NCBI RefSeq assembly: GCF_003008595.1
Contig: NZ_CP027669.1
Coordinates: 1,488,001 to 1,552,000 of the forward strand
DNA: 64,000 bases
Source: Simplicispira suum
GTDB taxonomy: Bacteria > Pseudomonadota > Gammaproteobacteria > Burkholderiales > Burkholderiaceae_C
Direction: 5' to 3'
How positions within the stretch are numbered: position 1 is the stretch's first letter; each line of letters starts with the position of its first letter. Position numbers and translations under genes: made by a program. Shown piece after piece: positions 43,858 through 52,913 of the stretch. Below the pieces are notes generated by a model. That model was not told where the DNA came from. It made no database searches and saw nothing but the letters and a program-made list of their open reading frames with translations.

Positions 43858-44769
43858 ATGGACCTTCTGCGCCTGAGCCTGCGCCAGCTGCAAATCTTTG
43901 TCGCCGTCGCCCAAAGCGGCAGCACCAGCGCCGCCAGCGACGCCATCGCGCTCTCGCAATCTGCCATCAGTGCAGCGGTGAACGAGCTCGAACGTATGCT
44001 CTCGCTGCAGCTCTTCGACCGCGCCGGCCGGCGCCTGCTGCTCAACGACAACGGCCGCGCCCTGCTGCCGCGCGCGCTGCGCATGCTTGAAGACGCGTCC
44101 GACATCGAGCGCATGGCGCGCGATGCCGACCAGCAGCTCCAGTCGCTGCGCATTGGCGCCAGCACCACCCTGGGCAACCATGTGCTACCTGCCCTGCTGG
44201 CCCGGTTCTTTGGCAGCAGCCCGGCCACCGCACCGCACTGGCAGTCCAGCGTGGCCATTGGCAACACCGAAGACATCTGCGCGCAGGTGGCCGACTTTGC
44301 ACTCGACATCGGCCTGGTCGAAGGCCACTGCCACCACCCGCAACTGCTGACACGCCCCTGGCTGCACGACGAACTGGTGCTGGTCGCGGCGCCCGGCGGC
44401 GCGCAAGGGCTGGACCCGCGCGAACCCACCAGCCTGGAGCAGCTGCAGAACGCCGTCTGGCTGCTGCGCGAGGCCGGATCAGGCACGCGAGAAACCGGCG
44501 ACGCCGCCATCCTGCCCCAACTGCACAGCTACCGCCGCGTGATCGAACTGGGCAGCTCGGAAGCCATCCAGCGGGCCGCCACTGCCGGCCTGGGCATTGC
44601 CTGCCTGTCGCGCTGGGTGGTGCAGGACTTTCTGCGCGAGGGGCGGCTGGTGGAGTTAATCACCCCGCTGCCGGCCATTCAACGCCAGTGCTTTTGTGTG
44701 CTGCGGCGGGGGAAGCAAAGGACGGCGGCGCTGGAGCGGTTGCTGGGGCAGCTTGGGTTGGAGGGGTGA
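43858..44769 (+). CDS. LysR-family regulator (YeiE-like)
   Basis: A 303-residue LysR protein. Winged helix at 4-65 (LSLRQLQIFVAVAQSGSTSAASDAIALSQSAISAAVNEL in pieces), then a substrate-binding domain (about 92-295) with the LRIGASTTLGNHVLP opening. It is divergent from the YeiH-type exporter, the same arrangement as yeiE/yeiH in E. coli, so it probably controls that exporter. Confidence 0.88.
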   Translation: MDLLRLSLRQLQIFVAVAQSGSTSAASDAIALSQSAISAAVNELERMLSLQLFDRAGRRLLLNDNGRALLPRALRMLEDASDIERMARDADQQLQSLRIGASTTLGNHVLPALLARFFGSSPATAPHWQSSVAIGNTEDICAQVADFALDIGLVEGHCHHPQLLTRPWLHDELVLVAAPGGAQGLDPREPTSLEQLQNAVWLLREAGSGTRETGDAAILPQLHSYRRVIELGSSEAIQRAATAGLGIACLSRWVVQDFLREGRLVELITPLPAIQRQCFCVLRRGKQRTAALERLLGQLGLEG

Positions 44770-45070
44770 CGCCTAGCTCTCCGCGAGCGGATGCCGGCGT
44801 CCGACCCAAAGCCGCCGAATCAGTCTCTCGTGCTCCATGGGCAGGTGTTTAAGTGGAGCAGCCGTCCGAGCACAAGGGTCGCGGACAGAGCCTCTCCACA
44901 GCTGTCGCTCTAACCCGTGTAATGGAAGGGTGTGGATTACGGTCGCGTTGAGCTACCGCGGTCTGCATTGATCTCATCGAGTACATCGTGCGGGTTTTGA
45001 TCATGAACTCTTGCGGGTCTCGGTTAGGCGATCCCTTCTTCGTGGCGCTCAACCCGCACCCTGCAGTCAG
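44770..45070. other. Non-coding boundary of the accessory region
   Basis: About 300 bp between the LysR gene and the stop of the giant gene. One short minus-strand frame has no recognisable residues. GC drops by eye from here on. No tRNA or direct repeat marking an island edge was seen. Confidence 0.35.
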
Positions 45071-48000
45071 CTAGCGTAATCTCTGGTTGATTCTCGCTTC
45101 AGTATCCTCCCGAGCAGCTTCCCGCTCGTAGGTATCTGTCAGCTTCATAAGCAGTTCGGAAGCCACGTACGGCGATGACATCCGGAGCTGCTGGGCCCAC
45201 TTTCTGTATTTCTCGGCCAGTTGGCGTTCCTGATCCCCGCCGGGACCTCGAGTATGAACCCCTCGTGAGTTGTACACGCCAGTATGCGCTCCGCGCATCA
45301 TATCCTCGGACTGGAGATCTTCCATCACGGTTCTCACCGCCTCACAAGGCCAGGCGCCGTCCTTGCCGATCTGCGCCGAGGCAAGCAGTTCTCCAATTAC
45401 GACATCAGCGATTCCGATGCGCGACAGCTCCGCGCAGGACTTGCGCACGGTTTCGGTCCACTTTGCCAGGCGCTCAGCATCAATGCTCCCTTGTTCGTCG
45501 CTTCCAGGGATTCTTTTCATTGCTTGTATGAGCTTGTATCCCCGTTCAGCCATTGGTCTGGCTTTTTCTGCTTCAACTCTGAATTCAGGAGGGTCCTCCG
45601 CTCGGTCACTGCGTTTGTACGTCCATACGATGGCTTGGACCAGTACTTCAGGGTGATCCTCGATGTAGCGCTCGAGGTTCGGAATTGCGGACTTGGCACG
45701 CCGGTCCCATCCGCGGTCAAGCACTTCTAGATACGCGAATTCAAGGCCGGCCTTCTGTTCGAGTGACAGTTCGGAAGTCTTGTTGATGCATTCGAAGGCC
45801 CTTTCGACGTGGTAGTGCTCAAGCAGGTATTCGCCCGCCTTGTCGTCGCCGTCCTGTGCCATGACCGTGAGAAGTTGGAAGAGCGTGTGGACCGGCAGCT
45901 TTTCGGGGTGATACTTCGCGAGTGCAAACGCTGCGCGTGGTCGCCTGGCCTTCATGAGCATGTCGACCGCCTTGGCGATCTCCGCAGGGGAGTCCCGCAT
46001 CCAGCCGGGAACGACCTCCTTCCAGTACCGCGTTTCAACCTCCTCTCCATATGAGGAGACCAGCGACCAAGTGCCTTCGCCGAAGGGCGCGAGCGCCAGG
46101 AAGCGGGCCGCGTTGTCGGGACCCATCGCTGTAATGGCAGAGCTTAAGAATGCTTCGCGTTTTTTGTCGTTGGGCATCACGCCTAAAGCGCCTTGGATCA
46201 GCCATTCCGATGCTCGGGTCGCAGACTCACTCTCGCTCCTTTTCTGGAAGGCTTGGGTCACCAGGGCGAGCAGCTCTTCCTCGTCCAGCACTCGCTCGGC
46301 CACAAGGGCGCCGATGATTCCCGATGCTCCGCTACGGATTGCCGTATCGAGCAAGCCGGCGACGCCATACTGCCCGTGGATTTCTTTCAGCGCATCGGCC
46401 CGCTGCTTCCGGATCCGCGCCTCGCGCTCTTCATAGTCAATATTTTCTAGGTCTTCGAGCTCGCCGGCAGACTCTTCGATCCAAGTGCCCTTGAAAAGCC
46501 ACGCGTGCTTGTCGAGGAGATTGCTCGGTTCAAGCGCGGCATGGATGTGCTTTGCAGCAGCCGCTACACGGGATTGCTTGCTGCTTTTCCTCGCGCGCAG
46601 AGTTGCGCGACGGGACAACGTCGAGACTCGAATTTTTTCGCGCAACGCAATCTTGTCGCTGTCGCTTGCGGTCTTCGCCCATGCCTCGACCAGCGCCCAT
46701 GCGCGATCCTGATCAGCATCCGCCAGGTCGTGGAGGCGGTCGATTAGGTCGGACAGCATCGACACCGAGTAGCGTGGCTGCGATAAGGCTAGCTCTATCA
46801 TTTTGCCCGCGAACTCTAATATCGGCCCCCACGTCGGAAACGGCTCACCGTGGCCGTATCCGTCCGGGCGCCAAGTCGGCTTGTGGCTGTAGTCCCCGAC
46901 TTGGTGGTGGTTGCCGAATTGCGCGACGCAAAGCGTCCAGGCGACATCCGGGAACCTGTTGAACAGGACTTTTACCAGCGCCAAGCGCTCGTCATTATTG
47001 GCTGCAGTCTGGGGCATCCATGATCGGAATATCGCTGCCAGCGAATGCGCCGGTTTGTTGACCCAGTTGTCGTTGATCTCTATCTGCGCGAGACGTGCGA
47101 GAATCATCACCGTACGAGGAAGCGTCTCCGGATTCCATGCGAGCCCTTCCAACGCCCAGAGCAGTCCAGTGCGGCTGGGACTGCCGAATATGCCGGACCC
47201 AGCGGGACGAAGGAGGCCGAAAACTGCGGGACTGCTCGTTTTCAGGTCGCGCTCGATGATCGAGAGAAATTCGGTCGGCGCTGCTTCAGCGTAGAGGGGC
47301 AGGTCGCGGTCGTTGGCTTCGAGGGTGCGCGTGGTGAGGGGATCGCTAAGTAGGTCGCGCACTACCAGGGCGGCCTCGACCTCCGTATCTATCCCCAAGC
47401 GTGCCTTGAAAAGGCCCACCCCGTGAACGGCTAGGAGTACGAGCGTTTCCGAAATGCCCTGACGGAACGCTGGAGAAAATTCCCGAGTCTTGCCGTGAAT
47501 GGACGCGGCCCATCGCTGGTCTTCGGCGAGATCAAGAGAGGGATCATCCTCGCCCAGCACCATCCGAGCGACGTCGAAATACCGCTTCAGGTCATCGCGG
47601 GTCACGTAGCGAGCAATGGCGTAGAGTAGGTCGATCTTCGAGACGACCCCGCGATATGTCCCGATGGACCAAAGCGGTGAGTCGTTCAGTTGGATCAGGC
47701 GTTGGAAGTCCTTTTCCAGTGCTTCGTACGCGCGGTCGCCTGCCAGCAGGGACAGTCCTGCCATGTCGGTTTCGTTGAGCGCGTGCCACGCGCCTACCAG
47801 CATGAAGGCGATTAGGTTCTCCGGGGCCTGTTGCTGTGTCGCCCAAAGTGGCATTCGTACGGCCTCGACGGTCGCGAGCCGGCGGCGCAGGACGGTAAGT
47901 GAGCGTCCCGACTCGTTTGCTAGGCTCTTGATCTCATCCCGGTTCTTGCCAATGCCTTTAAGCGCGGAATCGAATGTTTCGAAACTGACGGGTTCGAGAA

Positions 48001-49189
48001 CGATATCCGGCTCTGCGTTGACGGAGTTCCTTGGATACACCACGATGGAGTGCAATTGTTCAGCGTACGGCGCGAGTTCAAGTTCGACTTCGCGCGAGTG
48101 CACTACTGGAATGAACGGCCTCGTTCCGCCTGCAAGTTTCGGTAGGACACCAGCTTTATCGAAAACCAGGATCTGGTACCGATAAGGTTCCAGTTCGGCA
48201 CTTCCTTCGGGGCCAAAGCACTGGGCAACAAAGGCCAGCGCTTCGTTGGTGGAGTCCGCTGCGACCACGATTGGACCTTTGGGCCCCTTCGCGAGGCGGG
48301 AAGCGAGCTTGCGCTTCGCGTCCTCGATGGCCGAACTGAACAGCGAGCCGGGCAGCGGTGGAGTTGCCACGTTCGCCCAGTCTGTCCAGCACTTGTCGAG
48401 CGAGCGGACGCTCTGCGTCGGGGATCCTGTCTCGTTGGCAAACCATACTTGGCCGGGCAGAGATTGCTCCACCCACTGCTCAAGGTCGCTGGAGTCATAG
48501 GCCCGGACGTCTTTCCAGGAACCTTCTTTCTTCTTTTCAGTAACCCAAGCGTTTTTGCCAGCCCATCTGCGAGGAGTGACGAAAACGAATTCCATCGATG
48601 CCCTGTCATTTGCATCAGTTGCAGCTACGCTTTTCTTGTAATCTTTGTCCGCTTTCGTCTTAGGATCCTCGTTGGTGCCAAACTCCCAACCCGAGTGGCC
48701 AGCCGGCACCCAAGCAGTTCCCTCGTTCGCCACGATTCGACCGTCCCAGCCGGCACGCTGGGAGTCGTCGTTACCCGGGAAGTCGACTTCCGTGAGTCCG
48801 CTCCCTGTCGAATGGACCAAGGTCCTCAGGAATACCGCGAACCTGCTGCGAGCGACGATGTTGTGCGAAGCCCAACTCTCTATGTCGTTGGCTTTGATTG
48901 CCAGGAACGGGGGGACATACGCTTTCGCGTTCGTCGGGATACTCTTCTGTTTAGCCTTGAAGGCGTCGTACTGAGCCTGCATTTCGAGCAGATCTTTCCT
49001 GGGGAATCCGAATGCCTTCTCGATGCGAGTCGCCATATCTGCAGTGAGGGACGCTTTCCCGTTAAGCAGGTTGGAAAGTGCCGGACGTCCGACGCCAATA
49101 AGCTCGGCGGCTTTAGTCACGGACATATTCGCCGGGAAAACCTCTGCCTTGATGCGTTCGCCAGGATGACGGACTTCGCTGGTGTCCAT
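45071..49189 (-). CDS. Giant HigA-HTH fusion protein, candidate defence effector
   Basis: About 1,372 residues. Residues 8-75 (HPGERIKAEVF, VTKAAELIGVGRPALSNLLNGK) are a HigA-type XRE antitoxin domain. Residues 140-245 include GWDG (Asp 149), WEFG (Glu 169) and Lys 177/180, a spacing that could suit a PD-(D/E)xK nuclease, then FVFVTPRRWAGK. Residues 280-450 resemble a STAND-type NTPase region, but where a P-loop is expected the text is PIVVAADSTNEAL, without GKS/T. The remaining ~900 residues look helical and repeat-like. The ATG at 49189 is chosen because the HTH begins there; the frame continues to 49333 without coding character. No HigB-like toxin gene is adjacent. Base composition differs from its neighbours. 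Function unknown; defence is inference. Confidence 0.75.
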   Translation of the reverse strand: MDTSEVRHPGERIKAEVFPANMSVTKAAELIGVGRPALSNLLNGKASLTADMATRIEKAFGFPRKDLLEMQAQYDAFKAKQKSIPTNAKAYVPPFLAIKANDIESWASHNIVARSRFAVFLRTLVHSTGSGLTEVDFPGNDDSQRAGWDGRIVANEGTAWVPAGHSGWEFGTNEDPKTKADKDYKKSVAATDANDRASMEFVFVTPRRWAGKNAWVTEKKKEGSWKDVRAYDSSDLEQWVEQSLPGQVWFANETGSPTQSVRSLDKCWTDWANVATPPLPGSLFSSAIEDAKRKLASRLAKGPKGPIVVAADSTNEALAFVAQCFGPEGSAELEPYRYQILVFDKAGVLPKLAGGTRPFIPVVHSREVELELAPYAEQLHSIVVYPRNSVNAEPDIVLEPVSFETFDSALKGIGKNRDEIKSLANESGRSLTVLRRRLATVEAVRMPLWATQQQAPENLIAFMLVGAWHALNETDMAGLSLLAGDRAYEALEKDFQRLIQLNDSPLWSIGTYRGVVSKIDLLYAIARYVTRDDLKRYFDVARMVLGEDDPSLDLAEDQRWAASIHGKTREFSPAFRQGISETLVLLAVHGVGLFKARLGIDTEVEAALVVRDLLSDPLTTRTLEANDRDLPLYAEAAPTEFLSIIERDLKTSSPAVFGLLRPAGSGIFGSPSRTGLLWALEGLAWNPETLPRTVMILARLAQIEINDNWVNKPAHSLAAIFRSWMPQTAANNDERLALVKVLFNRFPDVAWTLCVAQFGNHHQVGDYSHKPTWRPDGYGHGEPFPTWGPILEFAGKMIELALSQPRYSVSMLSDLIDRLHDLADADQDRAWALVEAWAKTASDSDKIALREKIRVSTLSRRATLRARKSSKQSRVAAAAKHIHAALEPSNLLDKHAWLFKGTWIEESAGELEDLENIDYEEREARIRKQRADALKEIHGQYGVAGLLDTAIRSGASGIIGALVAERVLDEEELLALVTQAFQKRSESESATRASEWLIQGALGVMPNDKKREAFLSSAITAMGPDNAARFLALAPFGEGTWSLVSSYGEEVETRYWKEVVPGWMRDSPAEIAKAVDMLMKARRPRAAFALAKYHPEKLPVHTLFQLLTVMAQDGDDKAGEYLLEHYHVERAFECINKTSELSLEQKAGLEFAYLEVLDRGWDRRAKSAIPNLERYIEDHPEVLVQAIVWTYKRSDRAEDPPEFRVEAEKARPMAERGYKLIQAMKRIPGSDEQGSIDAERLAKWTETVRKSCAELSRIGIADVVIGELLASAQIGKDGAWPCEAVRTVMEDLQSEDMMRGAHTGVYNSRGVHTRGPGGDQERQLAEKYRKWAQQLRMSSPYVASELLMKLTDTYEREAAREDTEARINQRLR

Positions 49190-49235
49190 ATGCTTCCAAT
49201 CGCTAACTGTTGGCTGTGAATCGATGGCAGCGACC

Positions 49236-49269
49236 ATACTGCATGGTGTAGCGCGACACAATACAGTAT
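49236..49269 (-). promoter_or_regulatory. Dyad operator upstream of the HigA-fusion gene
   Basis: ATACTGCATGGTGT (49236-49249) and ACACAATACAGTAT (49256-49269) are inverted copies matching at 12 of 14 positions with a 6-base spacer. The dyad centres about 63 bp before the start codon. HigA antitoxins repress their own promoter through such dyads. Confidence 0.6.
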
Positions 49270-49587
49270 TCATCGAATTTGGCGTTGGTCGACCAGCGTC
49301 GGGCGAACAACTTGGCTGAATAGTCAGTCGCAAGCAGGAACCATCGGTGGTTGCGCTAATCGGCAGGCGGCCGGGCCTGCCGCCGGAGCTTGTGAGTGTC
49401 CGCTTAGGCCGCGAGGACTCGTAGCCCGTGCGGCAGGTTTCGCGGTGGACCGGTCTTCTGGGTGTCTGCTCAAGCGGGAAACCGAGCGTCGGCAGTTGGC
49501 CGACAACAGCCGTTCATCTTCTCGGATTTGAATGCGCTGCCTCAGATAGGAAAGGCCACGAACCCGCGCTGCGCCCACCGTTCCGGG
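49270..49587. other. Non-coding stretch before the IS array
   Basis: No gene supported. In particular no RelE/HigB-like small frame was found upstream of the HigA fusion. The sequence GGGATTAATGG marks the left limit of the array. Confidence 0.4.
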
Positions 49588-49679
49588 ATTAATGGAATGG
49601 ACGCCCCCACCTGATCGGCCTTGAAGTGCCAAAGTGGAGGCTCGATCAACCACTTGTTCAACAGACAGGAGCGTCCACC

Positions 49680-50723
49680 ATGCAAGTTACCACCGTTGGC
49701 ATCGATCTGGCCAAGAACATCTTTCACGTGCACGGTGTCGATCACACCGGTCGGATCGTCTTCAGCAAGCCCCTGCGCCGCGCGCAGATGGCCGAGTTTT
49801 TTGTCGGTTTGCCGCCGTGCCTGATTGGCATGGAGGCCTGCTCAGGCGCGCATTTCTGGGCGCGCAAGCTGCAAAGCCAGGGGCACGATGTGCGCCTGAT
49901 GTCACCGCAGTTCGTCAAGCCCTACGTCAAATCCAACAAGAACGACCGCGCAGACGCGCAAGCCATCTGCGAAGCTGTCAGCCGCCCCAGCATGCGCTTT
50001 GTGGCTGTCAAGAGCTGCGAACAGCAAGCGGTGCTGGCCGTGCACCGCGCACGCCAGGGCTTTGTGAAGATGCGCACGGCGCTGGCCAACCAGATTCGCG
50101 GCTTGCTCAGTGAGTTCGGCATCGTGATGGCCCAGGGCCTGCGCGTGGTGCTCGTCCAAGCTGGCGCCGTTGCCGCTGATGAGCGCATGGCGCTGCCTTC
50201 GCCCATGCGCACCCTGATCGGACATCTGCACCAGCAGCTCAAGCAGCTCGATGCGCAGGTCGCTCAACTGGAGCAGCTCATCGCCTCATCGGTGCAGGCA
50301 GACAGCGCCGAGCGACGGCTGCAGCAAGTGCCGGGCATCGGCCCCATCACCAGCAGCGCCATCGTGGCCACCGTGGGCGATGCCACGCTGTTTGCCAATG
50401 GCAAGCAACTGGCCGCCTGGCTGGGGTTGGTGCCGCGCCAGCACTCCAGTGGGGGCAAGGACAAACTGCTGGGCATCAGCAAACGCGGCGATGGTTATGT
50501 GCGCACCTTGCTCATCCATGGAGCGCGCTCGCTGATTCAGGCCAATGAGCGGCGGCGCGCCGCAGGCAAAAGCACCGATGCGTGGCTCGATCGGCTGCTG
50601 AGCCGGCGCAACGCCAATGTGGCTGCAGTTGCACTGGCCAATCGCAATGCACGCATCCTTTGGGCCATGCTGGTCAAAGCCAGCGAATACCGGCCCGAGG
50701 CCAGAATGTTGGCCGCAGTATGA
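49680..50723 (+). CDS. IS110/IS1111 transposase, copy 1
   Basis: A 347-residue DEDD transposase. Asp in VGIDLAKNIFH (about 8), Glu in IGMEACSGAH (about 48) and Asp residues in KSNKNDRADAQA (about 90-95) form the RuvC-like site. A coiled-coil (LHQQLKQLDAQVAQLEQL) leads to the C-terminal domain with VPGIGPITSSAI and the proposed nucleophilic Ser in RQHSSGGKDK. AGGAG lies 9 bp before the ATG. The family moves through circular intermediates and is guided by a small non-coding RNA in the element. The frame is intact. Confidence 0.95.
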   Translation: MQVTTVGIDLAKNIFHVHGVDHTGRIVFSKPLRRAQMAEFFVGLPPCLIGMEACSGAHFWARKLQSQGHDVRLMSPQFVKPYVKSNKNDRADAQAICEAVSRPSMRFVAVKSCEQQAVLAVHRARQGFVKMRTALANQIRGLLSEFGIVMAQGLRVVLVQAGAVAADERMALPSPMRTLIGHLHQQLKQLDAQVAQLEQLIASSVQADSAERRLQQVPGIGPITSSAIVATVGDATLFANGKQLAAWLGLVPRQHSSGGKDKLLGISKRGDGYVRTLLIHGARSLIQANERRRAAGKSTDAWLDRLLSRRNANVAAVALANRNARILWAMLVKASEYRPEARMLAAV

Positions 50724-50999
50724 AAGCGAACGAGGACAAACACGATTGAAACGGGCAGCGCACCCATTGATTGCACAGGCAACGCTCAAGGCGAGATGAT
50801 GGCAAGCACAGGTTGGACCGGCATCAGCAAAACCCGATGACCCCGACGTGCCGGCAACGAGCACGCGAAATTGATAGGGAGCTGGTGAGCGAATTCCATC
50901 AGGGACAGGGTTGAAAGTGACCCAACAAAGTCCGGATGTATGGCAGCAGTCCTGATACCTTTGAAAACAACATCATGCTCAGGCGCGGCTTGGCAAACC
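50724..50999 (+). ncRNA. Candidate bridge/seekRNA region, copy 1
   Basis: The 3' non-coding part of the element (about 276 bp before the right inverted repeat) is long and conserved in all copies. In IS1111-group elements the guide RNA is encoded downstream of the transposase. ATGTATGG at 50936-50943 is repeated at the element's right end (51010-51017), and GACCCC at 50839-50844 is the reverse complement of the GGGGTC at the right junction; both are as expected for guide segments but short. Exact ends cannot be set. Equivalent regions occur in copies 2-7 at +1,663 bp steps. Confidence 0.45.
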
Positions 51000-51021
51000 G
51001 GGGGCGTCCATGTATGGGGTC

Positions 51022-51250
51022 TGAGCACGAGTTTCGCTGCGCGAAATCGTGATCCGACCCCAATACCTGCGCCGCGCTCGTGCAGGTTGCCGGGGCCGAG
51101 CGCAGCGATGGCCCGAAAGGATGTTGGCCCCCAACTCCCCTCTGGCCGTGCCGAGGAGCACAGGCGCAAAGCGGATCAGGGCCGCGCGCTGTTTGAGCGA
51201 AGCGAGTTTGCGCGGACCCCGCTTTGCGCCGCGCACCGCAGGTTGCGGTT
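51022..51250. repeat. 229-bp spacer between IS copies (6 identical copies)
   Basis: Same sequence at 51022, 52685, 54348, 56011, 57674 and 59337. With the six preceding bases it opens with a palindrome: GGGGTC (51016-51021) to GACCCC (51056-51061) around GCACGAGTTTCGC/GCGAAATCGTG. The rest is GC-rich with no gene. It is absent beyond the array on either side. Confidence 0.85.
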
Positions 51251-52684
51251 ATTAATGGAATGGACGCCCCCACCTGATCGGCCTTGAAGTGCCAAAGTGG
51301 AGGCTCGATCAACCACTTGTTCAACAGACAGGAGCGTCCACCATGCAAGTTACCACCGTTGGCATCGATCTGGCCAAGAACATCTTTCACGTGCACGGTG
51401 TCGATCACACCGGTCGGATCGTCTTCAGCAAGCCCCTGCGCCGCGCGCAGATGGCCGAGTTTTTTGTCGGTTTGCCGCCGTGCCTGATTGGCATGGAGGC
51501 CTGCTCAGGCGCGCATTTCTGGGCGCGCAAGCTGCAAAGCCAGGGGCACGATGTGCGCCTGATGTCACCGCAGTTCGTCAAGCCCTACGTCAAATCCAAC
51601 AAGAACGACCGCGCAGACGCGCAAGCCATCTGCGAAGCTGTCAGCCGCCCCAGCATGCGCTTTGTGGCTGTCAAGAGCTGCGAACAGCAAGCGGTGCTGG
51701 CCGTGCACCGCGCACGCCAGGGCTTTGTGAAGATGCGCACGGCGCTGGCCAACCAGATTCGCGGCTTGCTCAGTGAGTTCGGCATCGTGATGGCCCAGGG
51801 CCTGCGCGTGGTGCTCGTCCAAGCTGGCGCCGTTGCCGCTGATGAGCGCATGGCGCTGCCTTCGCCCATGCGCACCCTGATCGGACATCTGCACCAGCAG
51901 CTCAAGCAGCTCGATGCGCAGGTCGCTCAACTGGAGCAGCTCATCGCCTCATCGGTGCAGGCAGACAGCGCCGAGCGACGGCTGCAGCAAGTGCCGGGCA
52001 TCGGCCCCATCACCAGCAGCGCCATCGTGGCCACCGTGGGCGATGCCACGCTGTTTGCCAATGGCAAGCAACTGGCCGCCTGGCTGGGGTTGGTGCCGCG
52101 CCAGCACTCCAGTGGGGGCAAGGACAAACTGCTGGGCATCAGCAAACGCGGCGATGGTTATGTGCGCACCTTGCTCATCCATGGAGCGCGCTCGCTGATT
52201 CAGGCCAATGAGCGGCGGCGCGCCGCAGGCAAAAGCACCGATGCGTGGCTCGATCGGCTGCTGAGCCGGCGCAACGCCAATGTGGCTGCAGTTGCACTGG
52301 CCAATCGCAATGCACGCATCCTTTGGGCCATGCTGGTCAAAGCCAGCGAATACCGGCCCGAGGCCAGAATGTTGGCCGCAGTATGAAAGCGAACGAGGAC
52401 AAACACGATTGAAACGGGCAGCGCACCCATTGATTGCACAGGCAACGCTCAAGGCGAGATGATGGCAAGCACAGGTTGGACCGGCATCAGCAAAACCCGA
52501 TGACCCCGACGTGCCGGCAACGAGCACGCGAAATTGATAGGGAGCTGGTGAGCGAATTCCATCAGGGACAGGGTTGAAAGTGACCCAACAAAGTCCGGAT
52601 GTATGGCAGCAGTCCTGATACCTTTGAAAACAACATCATGCTCAGGCGCGGCTTGGCAAACCGGGGGCGTCCATGTATGGGGTC
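51251..52684 (+). mobile_element. IS1111-group element, array copy 2
   Basis: Same length and inverted repeats as copy 1, offset by 1,663 bp. Left flank is spacer (…TTGCGGTT). Confidence 0.85.
51343..52386 (+). CDS. IS110/IS1111 transposase, copy 2
   Basis: 347 residues, same protein as copy 1. Intact start, ribosome site and catalytic motifs. Confidence 0.95.
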   Translation: MQVTTVGIDLAKNIFHVHGVDHTGRIVFSKPLRRAQMAEFFVGLPPCLIGMEACSGAHFWARKLQSQGHDVRLMSPQFVKPYVKSNKNDRADAQAICEAVSRPSMRFVAVKSCEQQAVLAVHRARQGFVKMRTALANQIRGLLSEFGIVMAQGLRVVLVQAGAVAADERMALPSPMRTLIGHLHQQLKQLDAQVAQLEQLIASSVQADSAERRLQQVPGIGPITSSAIVATVGDATLFANGKQLAAWLGLVPRQHSSGGKDKLLGISKRGDGYVRTLLIHGARSLIQANERRRAAGKSTDAWLDRLLSRRNANVAAVALANRNARILWAMLVKASEYRPEARMLAAV

Positions 52685-52913
52685 TGAGCACGAGTTTCGC
52701 TGCGCGAAATCGTGATCCGACCCCAATACCTGCGCCGCGCTCGTGCAGGTTGCCGGGGCCGAGCGCAGCGATGGCCCGAAAGGATGTTGGCCCCCAACTC
52801 CCCTCTGGCCGTGCCGAGGAGCACAGGCGCAAAGCGGATCAGGGCCGCGCGCTGTTTGAGCGAAGCGAGTTTGCGCGGACCCCGCTTTGCGCCGCGCACC
52901 GCAGGTTGCGGTT

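Larger units (their letters stand above)
49588..51021 (+). mobile_element. IS1111-group element, array copy 1
   Basis: The limits come from where copies stop matching their flanks. Subterminal inverted repeats ATGGACGCCCCC (49597-49608) and GGGGGCGTCCAT (51000-51011) lie about 10 bp inside the ends, the hallmark of the IS1111 subgroup. There are 92 bp before and 298 bp after the transposase. The last six bases (GGGGTC) may belong to the target. Confidence 0.85.

Noticed and set aside
44849..45052. 67-codon minus-strand frame after the giant gene
   Set aside because: No recognisable residues and no clear ribosome site; too weak to call.
49270..49587. HigB/RelE toxin gene upstream of the HigA fusion
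   Set aside because: No small frame with toxin-like basic residues or start context was found.
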